Of a DNA stretch of 64,000 nt, positions 1-9,373 are shown piece after piece. The notes beneath the pieces were generated by a model. The model worked only from the letters and a program-made list of their open reading frames with translations. It made no database searches and was not told where the DNA came from. Position 1 is the first letter of the stretch; the number at the start of each line of letters is the position of its first letter. The position numbers and the translations under genes were made by a program. Origin of the DNA: CAJQQK01 sp963696075 (lineage in GTDB: Bacteria > Pseudomonadota > Alphaproteobacteria > Rhizobiales > Hyphomicrobiaceae); the NCBI GenBank assembly GCA_963696075.1, contig CAVOJD010000006.1, positions 310,001-374,000 on the forward strand. The letters are read 5' to 3'.

Positions 1-184
1 TATCGCGTTGGGTGTCGACCACCTCCGGCTCACCGATTGCCTTGATCATGCGTTCCGCCGCACCAGAATAAAGCGACGGGTCGTCTCTGCACTGCTCAAG
101 GTACTCCTTGAGAGGCATTTCTGACTGCTTCTGCGCATCATAGTTCTGCGCATACATGTCGAAGAGTTCGCTTCCAGTCGTCAT
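1..184 (-). CDS. prkA: PrkA-type serine protein kinase, N-terminal part only
   Basis: Read on the minus strand from an ATG at 184, the frame stays open to the window edge for 61 codons. The peptide contains the segments LFDMYAQNYDAQKQSEMPLK, EYLEQCRDDPSLYS, AAERMIKAIGEP and VVDTQRD. This matches the start of PrkA, whose N-terminus in enterobacteria reads DHYRQRYE...FLTTCRQD...AAERLL.AIGEP..VDT. PrkA is an AAA+ serine protein kinase linked to stationary-phase and stress responses, usually followed by yeaH/sporulation-R type genes, which would lie outside the window. The kinase and AAA core are not visible here, so the assignment rests on the N-terminal domain alone. No strong ribosome-binding site precedes the ATG (GAGACGAAAC). 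Confidence 0.85.
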   Translation of the reverse strand, partial: MTTGSELFDMYAQNYDAQKQSEMPLKEYLEQCRDDPSLYSGAAERMIKAIGEPEVVDTQRD

Positions 185-756
185 GTTTCGTCTCGCTCGC
201 GCTCTGCTTTGCCGCTCGACGGGCAGGAACCGCAACGACGGCGGAGGAGCCTCATGCGCCCCGCAGTTGCGGCGCGCTGTCCTGGAACCACAACGGGCAA
301 ACTGACTGACAGTTCCGTCAATCGCCCCGCCAAGTTGCGTATTCTACTATACCCTCTACGTGATATCGCTGCGACCGGATTCCAATGCTTGAAATTCGAG
401 CAGCGTGCCTAAAGGGGTCTACGCTTGGAGCATATCGAACGGATCAGGCGGTTTTGCGTCGCCGAGGTGTTCATCTCAAGCGCACATGTGGTGCTGATCC
501 GCTTTTGAAATCAGGCGCCTGGGCGATCATGCTGAGCAACCTTGGGTCGTTCTGCGACGTTGTGTGCAAGCCCCAAAATTTGGTTGTGCCATGGCCTCGC
601 CACCCAGCCCTGCGAGTGCACGGATGCCGCACATTATGCGTCGCGCTTCAGGCTTGACTGTTGTCAGAATCATTGATCTTCGCGACTCGCTGCAAAAGAT
701 CCCGATCGATTGATCGTGCCAGCCGAACTTGGCGCGCAGAACCGGGATCTGAGGTA
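185..756. other. Intergenic region between prkA and the TPR protein
   Basis: About 570 bases without a supportable gene. Short open frames exist on the plus strand (for example 385-657), but their peptides have no recognisable domain and no ribosome-binding site. The left part must hold the promoter of prkA, which is transcribed leftwards. The right part is downstream of the minus-strand TPR gene. I see no clear terminator hairpin with a T-tract. Confidence 0.5.
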
Positions 757-3078
757 TCAGGCGGTTGCGTGATAACGGCGTTGCCAGAGGATCTGATCCT
801 GGCCACTGCTGTGGGTGCAGCCATCAAGTGTAATTTGCTTCAGAAACAGTGCGGTGCCGAACCTTTTGGCTTCTTCGTAGGCAGCCTCCCGGCACGCCGC
901 GGCCCCGGCGCGATCCCCAAGGGCGCGCAGCACACGCGCCTGGATCAACTTGAGGTGCGGCCGCTGCACAATCACGCCGCCACGTTGCGCCAGCGTCAGT
1001 CCCGTCTCGACGGCCTCACGCGCGTCATCGACCATGCCGCCGGAAAGTGCAATCTCGCCCAGCGAGCCATACGCCATCGCCAGCAGTTGCTGCGCGTTTT
1101 GCGCCTTGTAGCGCGCGCAGGCGGCGGCCATGGCCCGCACCTGGTCCGCCGGACGCTGCGCCTGCGCTGCGGCCAGCACCACGTCCGCCCAGGCGATCCA
1201 ATACGAAAGCCCATTCTCACTGGCGATTGCACGCGTTTCCCGCGCCGTCAGGGCTGCTTCCGGCAGCGATCCGCTCTGAAGTGCGGCCAGGCTGAGAACG
1301 CCCATGACGTGAGCGCTGGTGTGGGCATGCGCGAGGCGTTCTGCATGGCGCCTTGCCCGGGCGGCATCAGCCTTGGCGCCTGCGACCTGGCCCCTGAGCG
1401 TTCGTGTCCACGACCGGTGCGCGAACGCCACCGCCGCCTGATCCGAACCGAACGCAAAGCGCAACGGTGCATCCCGCTCCATGTCATAGATGTCGAGCAC
1501 TGTGTCGTAGTGTTGTTCCGCCTCGCCCAGTTGTCCGTTGAGCATCACCGCAAGGCCCTGCATGCGGTGGGTCAGCAATTTGTAGTGGCTGTTCCCGCGG
1601 CGGCCATCGGCGCTGTCATCGCGATATGTCGCAGCAAAGCGCATCAACAGGACACGTCCCATCGTCATCGCCGCATGAATTTCCCCGCGCACCAGGTGAT
1701 AGGACTGAAGCCCCCACAGTGCGCGGAATTCAGACCCCTTCCGCTGATCGTGCGAAACAGTCCAACTTTCCTCGAGCGACCGCTGGTAGAGATCGAAGAA
1801 ATCTTCCGACGCATTGCCCCGCGCCAGCGCAATCTGAACGCCAAGCAATTGCAGCAAGTGGCGCTGGGAATATTCGTTGTCCTCCCCGCCTGACTGCTGA
1901 GCCAGCGCCGTCTCGAGATACTCGATAGCCTGCGCGGTCTTGCCCCCCTCGATTGCCGCCCAGGCGGCTTTTCCGAGCCACCGCTTCGACTGCCCCGCGT
2001 TGGCAGCGGATCGGTGGTGTTGTGCGACCTGCTCCGGCCCGCCGCCGCCCGCCGCTCCAACGCGCGTCAGGGCGTGCGCGGCAAGCCCATGTAGCCGGCG
2101 CCGGTCATCCTCCGGCACCAGCGTGTAGGCAACCCGTTGCAGCGCGCCATCGAGAAACGAATAGACCGGCGATTTCGCCGTGCCGGCACTGAGCGCAATG
2201 GCCGACCGTCTGATCAGCTGAGCAGCTTCCGCATGGCGCAGTGCGGCATCCAGCCTGCCCTCTTCGATCCCGAGCATTTCCGCCAGCACCGATGCCGAGA
2301 ATGTCATGCCCGCGATCGCAGCGGCCGTGATCACCGGCTTCAGATCAGCCAACGCGTCGATCCGGCTAAGCTGTGCCATGTAGGCAGGCGAAAGGCCATC
2401 GAGCCGGTCGCTGGCGGCGTCCGCCGCCGTGGGCTGGCTGATGAGTTGATCGAGCGCCGCCGCGGCCGTGGCCGGCAGCACGTAGACCACTGACCCATCG
2501 CTGTCCGGGCCGAGGTTCGCCATGCTGATCGCAACAAGTCCCCGCTCAAGGCCGGCGATCCTCCGAAACGCCTGGGAGATCACCACCCCCGGCGGCAGGG
2601 CCCTCATCGCATATTCCCAATAGACGGGGTCCGTATCCGGCTCAGTGATCGCGTCGAAGGGGGACGCCCGGGAGACAAGTGCGAAGCGGACGTCGAGAAG
2701 AACACGCGTCGTCTCGCCGCCATCGCGCGCCACGGCAAGGGCGGCATCGAGCGCGCGGCGGCAATCGGCTTCTTCACTTTGTGTCACGCCCCAGACCGCA
2801 ACTCGGCGCGTGGCGACGGTCTCGACGATCCTGCCCCCCTGAGCCATGACCTGGTCTGCGAGACGCTCCAGCAGGTCGGCCGCCTCGGCCGCGTCGGTTT
2901 TGCAACGGCTGTTCTGCGCTGCCGTGGTCTCAATGCTGAGTCGCAGGATGGCACGCCGCTCGAAGCCGCCAAGCTGAGCATTCACCCAGCGGCTGAGAAA
3001 TGGATCACAAAATGGCGCGTCGATCCTGGTGTCGAGGGTCGATTGATGAACGGCACTGTCAGTCATTCTGCGAGGCAT
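757..3078 (-). CDS. Degenerate cyclase/STAND-type protein with TPR repeats, lacking the ATPase core
   Basis: 773 residues, function unknown. Residues about 38-190 look like a worn class III nucleotide cyclase domain: FERRAILRLS aligns with the usual ERRQ(V/L)TVLF start, GGRIVET follows, and EADCRRALDAALAVA matches the helix after the cyclase core. The metal-binding Asp positions are not kept. Residues about 228-340 (SRIDALADLKPVITAAAIAG, then AEMLGIEEGRLDAALRHAEA and YSFLDGALQRVAYTLVPED) match the winged-helix part that normally follows the AAA/STAND ATPase in cyclase-ATPase-TPR fusions. The rest, to about 760, is helical and TPR-like. No P-loop (GxxxxGK) is present between the two parts. The first possible start is ATG 3078; ATG 3066 is an alternative. 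It is followed 200 bp upstream by soxG, transcribed the same way, but a functional link is not evident. Confidence 0.7.
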   Translation of the reverse strand: MPRRMTDSAVHQSTLDTRIDAPFCDPFLSRWVNAQLGGFERRAILRLSIETTAAQNSRCKTDAAEAADLLERLADQVMAQGGRIVETVATRRVAVWGVTQSEEADCRRALDAALAVARDGGETTRVLLDVRFALVSRASPFDAITEPDTDPVYWEYAMRALPPGVVISQAFRRIAGLERGLVAISMANLGPDSDGSVVYVLPATAAAALDQLISQPTAADAASDRLDGLSPAYMAQLSRIDALADLKPVITAAAIAGMTFSASVLAEMLGIEEGRLDAALRHAEAAQLIRRSAIALSAGTAKSPVYSFLDGALQRVAYTLVPEDDRRRLHGLAAHALTRVGAAGGGGPEQVAQHHRSAANAGQSKRWLGKAAWAAIEGGKTAQAIEYLETALAQQSGGEDNEYSQRHLLQLLGVQIALARGNASEDFFDLYQRSLEESWTVSHDQRKGSEFRALWGLQSYHLVRGEIHAAMTMGRVLLMRFAATYRDDSADGRRGNSHYKLLTHRMQGLAVMLNGQLGEAEQHYDTVLDIYDMERDAPLRFAFGSDQAAVAFAHRSWTRTLRGQVAGAKADAARARRHAERLAHAHTSAHVMGVLSLAALQSGSLPEAALTARETRAIASENGLSYWIAWADVVLAAAQAQRPADQVRAMAAACARYKAQNAQQLLAMAYGSLGEIALSGGMVDDAREAVETGLTLAQRGGVIVQRPHLKLIQARVLRALGDRAGAAACREAAYEEAKRFGTALFLKQITLDGCTHSSGQDQILWQRRYHATA

Positions 3079-3277
3079 CTGATATGGTTCCGTGATCGGA
3101 CCAATAATTCCGGCACTTGACGTGTGCGCTCTTTGGAATTTTGCTCGCTTGTGCTTGCCGTGAGCAATTCAAGTTCCGTGCCGATATCAGATGGTCAGCA
3201 AGCAGAAAAATTATTGTCTGCAATCGGATTATCAGGCCGTTTTGTGCTGTGCAGGTCTGCGCTGCGACGGGCGCGCG

Positions 3278-3883
3278 CTATGTCGGCGGAAGCCCGAGCA
3301 GTCGCGCAGACTGTGCGAGATGGGCAACGAGATAGCGCCCGAACGATCGCCAGCATTCAATCCGGAAGACGCTGTGCCCCGCCGCATCACGGCAATGCAC
3401 CAGCACGATCTCGGCCTTGGCGAAAACCGTCCGCGTCGCCGTGCCGACGGGAAAGACCGCCTCATCGAGGTCGAGCGCGATCCCCGTATTGAGGACGTCG
3501 CGGACATCGCCGCCGCGCACCTCGATCGCAACATTGCGATGGCTCACATCAACGATCTTGAGGCCCGCTTCGTCAGCCGCCGCTGTCGGTGTCCCGATCA
3601 GAAGCCACTCGTCGGGCCCAAGCCGCAGACTGGCGCGCGGCGCCGCCGTCAACAGCGTGTCCTGCCCCCACGCCGTATTGATCGCCTGGCTGACATCGAA
3701 GCCCAGAACCTTGCCGCGCTGCACCGCAACGGCAGGGTCGAGGCGCAGCACATGGCGCGCGACATCCTCGGCCCGGCGCATCTGGAAAGCAGCCGTGTGC
3801 GTTGGTTCAAAGGCCTCTGCCGGCGCTTCATCGAAGCCGGCAAGAACATGGCGGCGCTGAATTTCGAACGGTGCTTCAGCCAT
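3278..3883 (-). CDS. soxG: Sarcosine oxidase gamma subunit
   Basis: Smallest-but-one subunit of heterotetrameric sarcosine oxidase, which demethylates sarcosine to glycine with tetrahydrofolate and O2. About 200 residues, with the gamma-family pattern of a GcvT-like fold: WGQDTLLTAAPRASLRLGPD, EWLLIGTP, VDVSHRNVAIEV and the C-terminal ECWRSFGRYL. The start chosen is ATG 3883, because AGGAGG lies eight bases upstream of it. The earlier ATGs at 3889 and 3907 have worse spacing. It overlaps the end of soxA by eight bases, so translation is probably coupled. It is the last gene of soxBDAG. Confidence 0.9.
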   Translation of the reverse strand: MAEAPFEIQRRHVLAGFDEAPAEAFEPTHTAAFQMRRAEDVARHVLRLDPAVAVQRGKVLGFDVSQAINTAWGQDTLLTAAPRASLRLGPDEWLLIGTPTAAADEAGLKIVDVSHRNVAIEVRGGDVRDVLNTGIALDLDEAVFPVGTATRTVFAKAEIVLVHCRDAAGHSVFRIECWRSFGRYLVAHLAQSARLLGLPPT

Positions 3884-6800
3884 CACCATTGCCTCCTGCC
3901 GCATCAAGAAAGCGTGGTGCGACCACCCTCGCCCGTGTGAACCCGCCGAGTGTTGTCACATGAACCTCTTCGCCGATCCGCCCGCGCCCGTCCCGGACCA
4001 GCGCCAGCGCAATCGACCGTGGCCGGCCGTCGTGGACCACGTTGGCGCTCAGATAACTGGACGTGACGTGCCCCAGCATGTCCATCGGTATGGCTTGGTT
4101 GGGGTCGGTCACGATCTGCGCGCCCTCTTCGAGAACAAGATCGCCATCGTGCGTCAAAAGCCCGACAAGCTGCTTTCGGCCCGCTCCTGTCAGATCGGGT
4201 CTTGCCAGCGAACGCTTGCCAACGAAGTCCGCCTTGACCGTCGAGACCAGCCCACCGAGCCCGACATCATCCGGCGTCACCGTACCATCCGTCTCCTGGC
4301 CAACGATGATGAAGCCCACCTCCGCGCGCAGGATGTGCATCGCCTCGGTGCCGTAGGGCGTGATGCCATAGCGCGCGCCGGCTGCGAAAACGGCCTCCCA
4401 CACGGCCTCACCATAGTCCGCCGGAACATTGATTTCGTAGCCGAGTTCACCCGTGAACGAGACCCGGAACAGTCGGCAGTCAACGCCGGCGATGCGCCCC
4501 TCGGCAACGCCCATGAACGGCAGCGCCGCCTCCGCCAAGTCGATGCCCTCGACAAGCGGCTGGATGACGTCCCGCGCCCTCGGCCCCTGCACCGCGATCA
4601 CGGCCCATTGCTCCGTCGTCGATGTCAGCGCGACGTCGAGATCGGTGAACTCGGTCTGCAGGTAATCCTCCATGTGCGCGAGCACCCGCGGCGCACCCCC
4701 CGTCGTCGTCGTCACATGGAACCGGTCGGCTGCAAGCCGGGCGACCACACCATCATCCATGATGTAGCCGTCCTCCTTCAGCATCACGCCATATCGGCAC
4801 CGCCCGGGTTTCAGCTTGAGCCAGCTGTTCGTGTAGATCCGGTTCAGGAATTCCGCCGCGTCCGGCCCGACGACCTCGATCTTGCCAAGCGTCGAGCCAT
4901 CGAAAAGGCCAACCCCCTGGCGCACCGCTTTGGCCTCACGCTGCACCGCCTGCGCCATCGTCTCGCCGCCCGTCGCGAAATACCACGCCCGCTTCCACAG
5001 TCCGACATCTTCGAACGCCGCGCCGTGGCGTGAGGCCCAGTCATGGATCGGCGTCACCCGCTCAGGGTCAAACAGCTCCCCGCGGCTCTGCCCGGCGAAC
5101 GCCCCGAACGTGACCGGCGTGTAGGGCGGCCGGAACGTCGTCGTGCCAACCTCCGGCGGCGTCGCCTCAAGCAGCTCCGACACCAATCCGAGCGCATTCA
5201 TGTTCGATGTCTTGCCCTGGTCGGTCGCCATGCCCGTCGTCGTGTAGCGCTTGACGTGCTCGATCGACTGGAAACCTTCTTGCACCGCCTGCTTCAGGTC
5301 CTTCGCGGTCACGTCGTTCTGGAAGTCGACGAAAGCCTTCTGGAACTTGGATGCGCGCTTGGATGGCATGACCCGCATCGCCACGAACCCCGTCAGGTCC
5401 CGGGACATGACCTTGGATGAGGGATGCGGCGCAGTGCTTGGCGCCTCGCCCGCCGCGCGGCGCCCGGCGCGATCCCCATCCGTGATGCACGCACCGAGCC
5501 CGTAGCGCCCCCGGCAGGCTCCGGCGGAAATCACACCGTCCAGGTCGCGATCCGGCACGAATGCATCGATGTCGGCGTTGAACGCGAGCTTGCCGCGCGC
5601 CTGCGAGAAAAGATGCACGACGGGCGTCCATCCACCCGACAGCCCGACGCCATCACACGCCAGTGTGCGCGCCTCGCCGATGTCCCCGCCCGCTGTCATC
5701 GCCGCGACCACCAGACCGCTCACCCGGACCCGCCCTGTACTGCCGAGGACCGTGTGATTATCGAGGATCTCGATACCCGCCGCCGCCGCGAACTGGCCTT
5801 CCGCACCGATCAGGTCTCGTCCGCGCGCATCGACGATCGTCACCTCGAGGCCCAGCCTCTTGGCATCAAGCGCCGCCTCGTAGGCCGACGCCCCGGTCGT
5901 GGCAATCACAAGTCTATGGCCCGGCGTCACCGCATAGCGGTTGAGATAGCAGCGCAGAGAATCGGCCAGCATGATCCCCGGGCGGTCGTTGTCGGCAAAA
6001 ACCAGTGGCCGCTCATGCGCACCTGTCGCGACAATCACGTGCTTCGCACGGACCTGCCAAAGACGTTCCCGCGCCGTCCCCGCGGCCGGCCGGCGCTGGT
6101 GGTCGGTCAGGCGTTCGGCCAGCGCGATGTGGTTGTGATTGAACGCGCCGAAGACGGTCGTGCGCGCCAGCAGGCGCACGTTCGGTCGCTGTCGCAGTTG
6201 TGCAAGGCATTGCGCCACCCAGTCCCGGGCGCCAAGCCCGTTGATCGTCGACGTCACATCGTGCAGCAGCGCGCCCCCGAAGCGATCCTTCTCGTCGGCA
6301 ACGATCACGCGCTTGCCGCTCGCCGATGCCGCGAGTGCCGCTGCCAGTCCCGCCGGTCCGCCGCCGGCAATCAAAACGTCGGCGTGCGCGTGGCTGTGCA
6401 CATATGCGTCTGGATCGGCCACCGTCGGCGCCGTGCCGAGGCCTGCCGCGCGCCGGATGAACGGCTCATAGACCTTCGCCCACGCGGTCGGCGGCCACAT
6501 GAACGTCTTGTAGTAGAAGCCGGCCGAAAACAGCGGCGACGCCACATCGTTGAACGCGCCGATATCGCGCTCCAGCGACGGCCAGTGGTTCTGGCTCTTG
6601 ATGTCGATGCCATCGAACGCCTCGACAACGCTGGCCCGGTTGTTGGGGTCCCGCCGTCCACCCCCCCGGTCGACATCCATCAGCGCGTTGGCTTCCTCCG
6701 AACCGGCCGCCATGACACCGCGCGGGCGATGATATTTGAACGAGCGCGCGACGTGCAGAATGCCATTCGCCATCAGCGCGGACGCAACCGTATCGCCCTC

Positions 6801-6893
6801 ATAGGCCGCAACGTCCCGCCCGTTAAAGCGCACGATGATCGGCTTTTCGCGATCAATCAGGCCACCGTTCTGGAGCCGGTTGGGCTGCCTCAT
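3876..6893 (-). CDS. soxA: Sarcosine oxidase alpha subunit
   Basis: 1005 residues, the usual length for SoxA. The N-terminus (residues about 17-100) is the ferredoxin-like domain, KPIIVRFNGRDVAAYEGDTV. Residues 177-182 (GGGPAG) begin an NAD-binding dinucleotide fold of the pyridine nucleotide-disulphide oxidoreductase type, with the ATGAHERP signature near residue 290. From about residue 600 the protein is a GcvT-like aminomethyltransferase domain (RGELFDPERVTPIHDWASRH, then the closing GGFTRARVV). This part accepts the one-carbon unit on tetrahydrofolate. It overlaps soxD by four bases (ATGA) and soxG by eight, so the operon is translationally coupled. In related bacteria the enzyme serves growth on choline, betaine or creatine. 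Confidence 0.95.
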   Translation of the reverse strand: MRQPNRLQNGGLIDREKPIIVRFNGRDVAAYEGDTVASALMANGILHVARSFKYHRPRGVMAAGSEEANALMDVDRGGGRRDPNNRASVVEAFDGIDIKSQNHWPSLERDIGAFNDVASPLFSAGFYYKTFMWPPTAWAKVYEPFIRRAAGLGTAPTVADPDAYVHSHAHADVLIAGGGPAGLAAALAASASGKRVIVADEKDRFGGALLHDVTSTINGLGARDWVAQCLAQLRQRPNVRLLARTTVFGAFNHNHIALAERLTDHQRRPAAGTARERLWQVRAKHVIVATGAHERPLVFADNDRPGIMLADSLRCYLNRYAVTPGHRLVIATTGASAYEAALDAKRLGLEVTIVDARGRDLIGAEGQFAAAAGIEILDNHTVLGSTGRVRVSGLVVAAMTAGGDIGEARTLACDGVGLSGGWTPVVHLFSQARGKLAFNADIDAFVPDRDLDGVISAGACRGRYGLGACITDGDRAGRRAAGEAPSTAPHPSSKVMSRDLTGFVAMRVMPSKRASKFQKAFVDFQNDVTAKDLKQAVQEGFQSIEHVKRYTTTGMATDQGKTSNMNALGLVSELLEATPPEVGTTTFRPPYTPVTFGAFAGQSRGELFDPERVTPIHDWASRHGAAFEDVGLWKRAWYFATGGETMAQAVQREAKAVRQGVGLFDGSTLGKIEVVGPDAAEFLNRIYTNSWLKLKPGRCRYGVMLKEDGYIMDDGVVARLAADRFHVTTTTGGAPRVLAHMEDYLQTEFTDLDVALTSTTEQWAVIAVQGPRARDVIQPLVEGIDLAEAALPFMGVAEGRIAGVDCRLFRVSFTGELGYEINVPADYGEAVWEAVFAAGARYGITPYGTEAMHILRAEVGFIIVGQETDGTVTPDDVGLGGLVSTVKADFVGKRSLARPDLTGAGRKQLVGLLTHDGDLVLEEGAQIVTDPNQAIPMDMLGHVTSSYLSANVVHDGRPRSIALALVRDGRGRIGEEVHVTTLGGFTRARVVAPRFLDAAGGNGDG

Positions 6894-7231
6894 CGCACAC
6901 CGCCGTCCGTTGGCGCATCTGGTGCCGCCGCCGCGTCTCCCGATGGTTGCGATGGATCGATTTCGGGCGCCGCCGCGCCGCTGGCATAGGTGGCAATGAT
7001 TTCATCCGTCACCGAGTTCCGGATCGCGTTGAACCAGCGCTGACAGCCGTGTGCATGGTTCCAGCGTTCGCTCAGCACGCCCTTGGTATTCTTGCGGTAG
7101 AACAGGAACTCGGCCCACTGGGCATCATCCAGCGCCGACGGATCGGCCGGGCGCGCGAGATGGGCTTCGCCCCCGCAACGGAACTCGATCTCAGGTCTGG
7201 CGCCACAGTGAGGGCAGTTGATCAGCAGCAT
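6890..7231 (-). CDS. soxD: Sarcosine oxidase delta subunit
   Basis: 113 residues. This is the small zinc-binding subunit of heterotetrameric sarcosine oxidase. The zinc ligands known from the family can be seen: Cys6 and Cys9 in NCPHCGARPE, and His59 and Cys63 in WNHAHGCQRWF. The middle carries FLFYRKNTKGV, also typical. The C-terminal 25 residues are an Ala/Pro/Asp-rich tail that most family members have in variable form. The gene begins 17 bases after soxB and overlaps soxA by four bases. Confidence 0.95.
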   Translation of the reverse strand: MLLINCPHCGARPEIEFRCGGEAHLARPADPSALDDAQWAEFLFYRKNTKGVLSERWNHAHGCQRWFNAIRNSVTDEIIATYASGAAAPEIDPSQPSGDAAAAPDAPTDGGVR

Positions 7232-7248
7232 GGTTCCGGTCCTGAATG

Positions 7249-8502
7249 CTAGTGCGCCACCGCGGCCGCCGCCGCTTCATCGATCAGCCGCCCGGTCTGG
7301 AACCGGTCGAGCGAGAACGGCGCTGCGATCGGATGCGGCTCACCCTTCGCGATCGTCCAGGCAAACACGTGCGCCGAGCCAGGCGTTGCCTTGAACCCGC
7401 CCGTACCCCATCCGCAGTTGACATAGAGCCCGTCGATCGGCGTCTTCGAGAGGATTGGCGAACGGTCGTAGGTCGTATCCACGATGCCCCCCCAGTTGCG
7501 CAGCATCCGCATCCGCCGGAACTGCGGGAACAGTTCGCAGATCGCATCAAGCGTGTGTGACTGGATGTGCAACCCGCCCTGCTGCGAATAGGAGACGTAC
7601 TGGTCGGTCCCCGCGCCGATGACGAGTTCGCCCTTGTCCGACTGCGAGATGTAGGCATGGATCGTGTTCGACATCACGACACATGGAAACACCGGCTTCA
7701 CCGGCTCCGAAACCAGCGCCTGCAACGGGAAGCTCTCAAGCGGCATCCGCAGCCCCGCCCGCTCCATCACCACGCTCGTATGCCCGGCGGCCACCACCCC
7801 GACCTTGCCCGTCTTGATCGTCCCCCGCGTCGTCTCGAGGCTTTGAACCCGCCCCTGGGCGTCCCGGTCGATCCGCAACACCTCACAGTTCTGGATGATA
7901 TCAACGCCCAGCCGGTCGGCCGCGCGCGCATAGCCCCACGCCACCGCATCGTGTCGCGCAACGCCGCCGCGCCGCTGCAACGCGCCCCCCATCACCGGAT
8001 AGCGAACGTCCTTCGAAATATTGAGCGGCGGGCAGAACGCCTTGCATTCCTCCGCCGACAGCCATTCATTGTCGACGCCGTTCAACCGGTCCGCATAGAT
8101 GTGCCGCTTCGCGCTTTGCACGTCGTGAATGTTGTGCGCCAGCATCAACACCCCGCGCGGCGAGAACATCACGTTGTAATTGAGCTCCTGCGCCAGCGTA
8201 TGCCAGAGCTTCAGGGAATGCTCATAGATCGCCGCGCTCTCGTCATAGAGGTAGTTGGAGCGGATGATCGTCGTGTTGCGGCCCGTATTGCCGCCGCCGA
8301 TCCATCCCTTTTCAACGACGGCGACGTTGCTCAGCCCATGCTCTTTCGCAAGATAGTAGGCCGTGCCAAGCCCATGCCCGCCGCCCCCGACGATGACCGC
8401 GTCATACTGTGCCTTGGGCGCCGCATCGCGCCACTGCCGCGGCCACGGCGCATGACCACCAAGCGCCTTGCGCGCCAGGCTGAAGGCTGAGAACTTCGTC
8501 AT
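7249..8502 (-). CDS. soxB: Sarcosine oxidase beta subunit
   Basis: 417 residues, the family length, when started at ATG 8502 (MTKFSAFSLARKALGGH). The open frame extends 48 codons further upstream, but that extension is unlike SoxB. The FAD-binding Rossmann motif is VIVGGGGHGLGTAYYLAKE (residues about 36-54). RHDAVAWGYARAA (His184) corresponds to the histidine that carries covalent FMN in characterised SoxB. The C-terminal GWGTGGFKATPGSAH matches the flavin-contacting end of the family. It is the first gene of soxBDAG, preceded by a long non-coding region shared with the divergent RND operon. Confidence 0.95.
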   Translation of the reverse strand: MTKFSAFSLARKALGGHAPWPRQWRDAAPKAQYDAVIVGGGGHGLGTAYYLAKEHGLSNVAVVEKGWIGGGNTGRNTTIIRSNYLYDESAAIYEHSLKLWHTLAQELNYNVMFSPRGVLMLAHNIHDVQSAKRHIYADRLNGVDNEWLSAEECKAFCPPLNISKDVRYPVMGGALQRRGGVARHDAVAWGYARAADRLGVDIIQNCEVLRIDRDAQGRVQSLETTRGTIKTGKVGVVAAGHTSVVMERAGLRMPLESFPLQALVSEPVKPVFPCVVMSNTIHAYISQSDKGELVIGAGTDQYVSYSQQGGLHIQSHTLDAICELFPQFRRMRMLRNWGGIVDTTYDRSPILSKTPIDGLYVNCGWGTGGFKATPGSAHVFAWTIAKGEPHPIAAPFSLDRFQTGRLIDEAAAAAVAH

Positions 8503-9373
8503 GCCATTGGCTTCCCTGCCTGCACGGCTGGATCGTTTGCCAGCCGATGCCACAAATATCGGGTCCTCGCAAAGCGTCACTCGGCTCCACGATCGTCGTC
8601 TCCCAGTTGAGACCGGAGAATGGACTAGCTGGAGGGAGAGAGCCAAGCAAGAAAGCCCGGCATCACCGGCGTCGTATCGGCCCCGGCCGTCTCAGTCCGC
8701 AAGCGGCTATATTATTTTGACATTTTCCGGTGTCAGAAGGCCGCATCAGCCGCCAGACGTGGCGTCATCTCCCAGTTTCTGGGGGCTTTTGATCCGACCG
8801 GCCCCGCCTGCGCCTGAAACGTTTGCTCCGGACGCGACGGAAACCGACAGGCTGGCCCGTTTACGATGCGTGCCCCCTGCAGAAGGTTGACGGAGGACTT
8901 ATGAATCCGGTCGATGGAATGATATGCAACGAACAGCACCAGCAGGCAGCCGGCCTGGTCCGCCGGCCAGCCGGGCGGGCTGAGGCGCTACAACCCGCCG
9001 TGACCGCCCATGATGCGACCGCCCATCATGATGACATCTGCCCGGTTTTCGCGGCAGTTCTTGACCCAAGCAGCCTTGGAGCAGGTTCACAACGGACCCC
9101 TGGCCGTGCATCGCCGACCAGCCATCCGCTGAACCGGATAGCCGCGCGCCGAATGGCCCGCCCGTATACCGTCCGTGCAACGTTTCGCGCCATCGATCCG
9201 CCGTTCACGATATTCTACAGTTCTTCTGCCAGACTGGCGCAGCCGTCTGGCGGCCGTGAACCGTGTCCTCATCAGAACCGCGCAATCGATCCATCGAGGC
9301 CGGTATCACGTAGTAAGTTAACAGTTCGAGCCGGCGCCAAGCGTCCGGCCGAGGCCAGGTGAGACCGCGCCGC
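8503..9373. other. Divergent intergenic region between soxB and the RND operon
   Basis: About 870 bases between two divergent operons, with no gene I can support. Several short open frames exist on both strands, but they lack domains and ribosome-binding sites. It should hold the promoters of soxBDAG (leftward) and of the efflux pair (rightward). Two small palindromes can be seen: TGACA/TGTCA arms at 8718-8735 and CATGATG/CATCATG arms at 9009-9030. The length is unusual for this otherwise compact region, so a decayed gene cannot be excluded. Confidence 0.5.
8718..8735. promoter_or_regulatory. Inverted repeat upstream of the sox operon (possible operator)
   Basis: TGACATTTTCCGGTGTCA has perfect five-base arms (TGACA and TGTCA) and lies about 215 bases upstream of the soxB start, just after an AT-rich stretch (TATATTATTTTGAC). 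Position and symmetry suggest a regulator site, but no known motif is recognised. Confidence 0.25.

Noticed and set aside
3117..3335. Short plus-strand frames between the TPR gene and soxG
   Set aside because: They run into the antisense of soxG and carry no motif.
5424..6989. Long plus-strand frame opposite soxA (521 codons)
   Set aside because: Antisense shadow of soxA; Arg-rich, no motif and no ribosome-binding site.
8990..9070. Minus-strand peptide containing CSKAAWVKNCRENRADV and ending GGRIMGGHGGL, which looks protein-like
   Set aside because: It is under 35 codons between stops with no start or ribosome-binding site. At most it is a remnant of a lost gene.
8823..9362. Possible gene of 179 codons in the sox-RND gap
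   Set aside because: No ribosome-binding site, no recognisable domain, odd composition. It ends in the leader of the adaptor gene.
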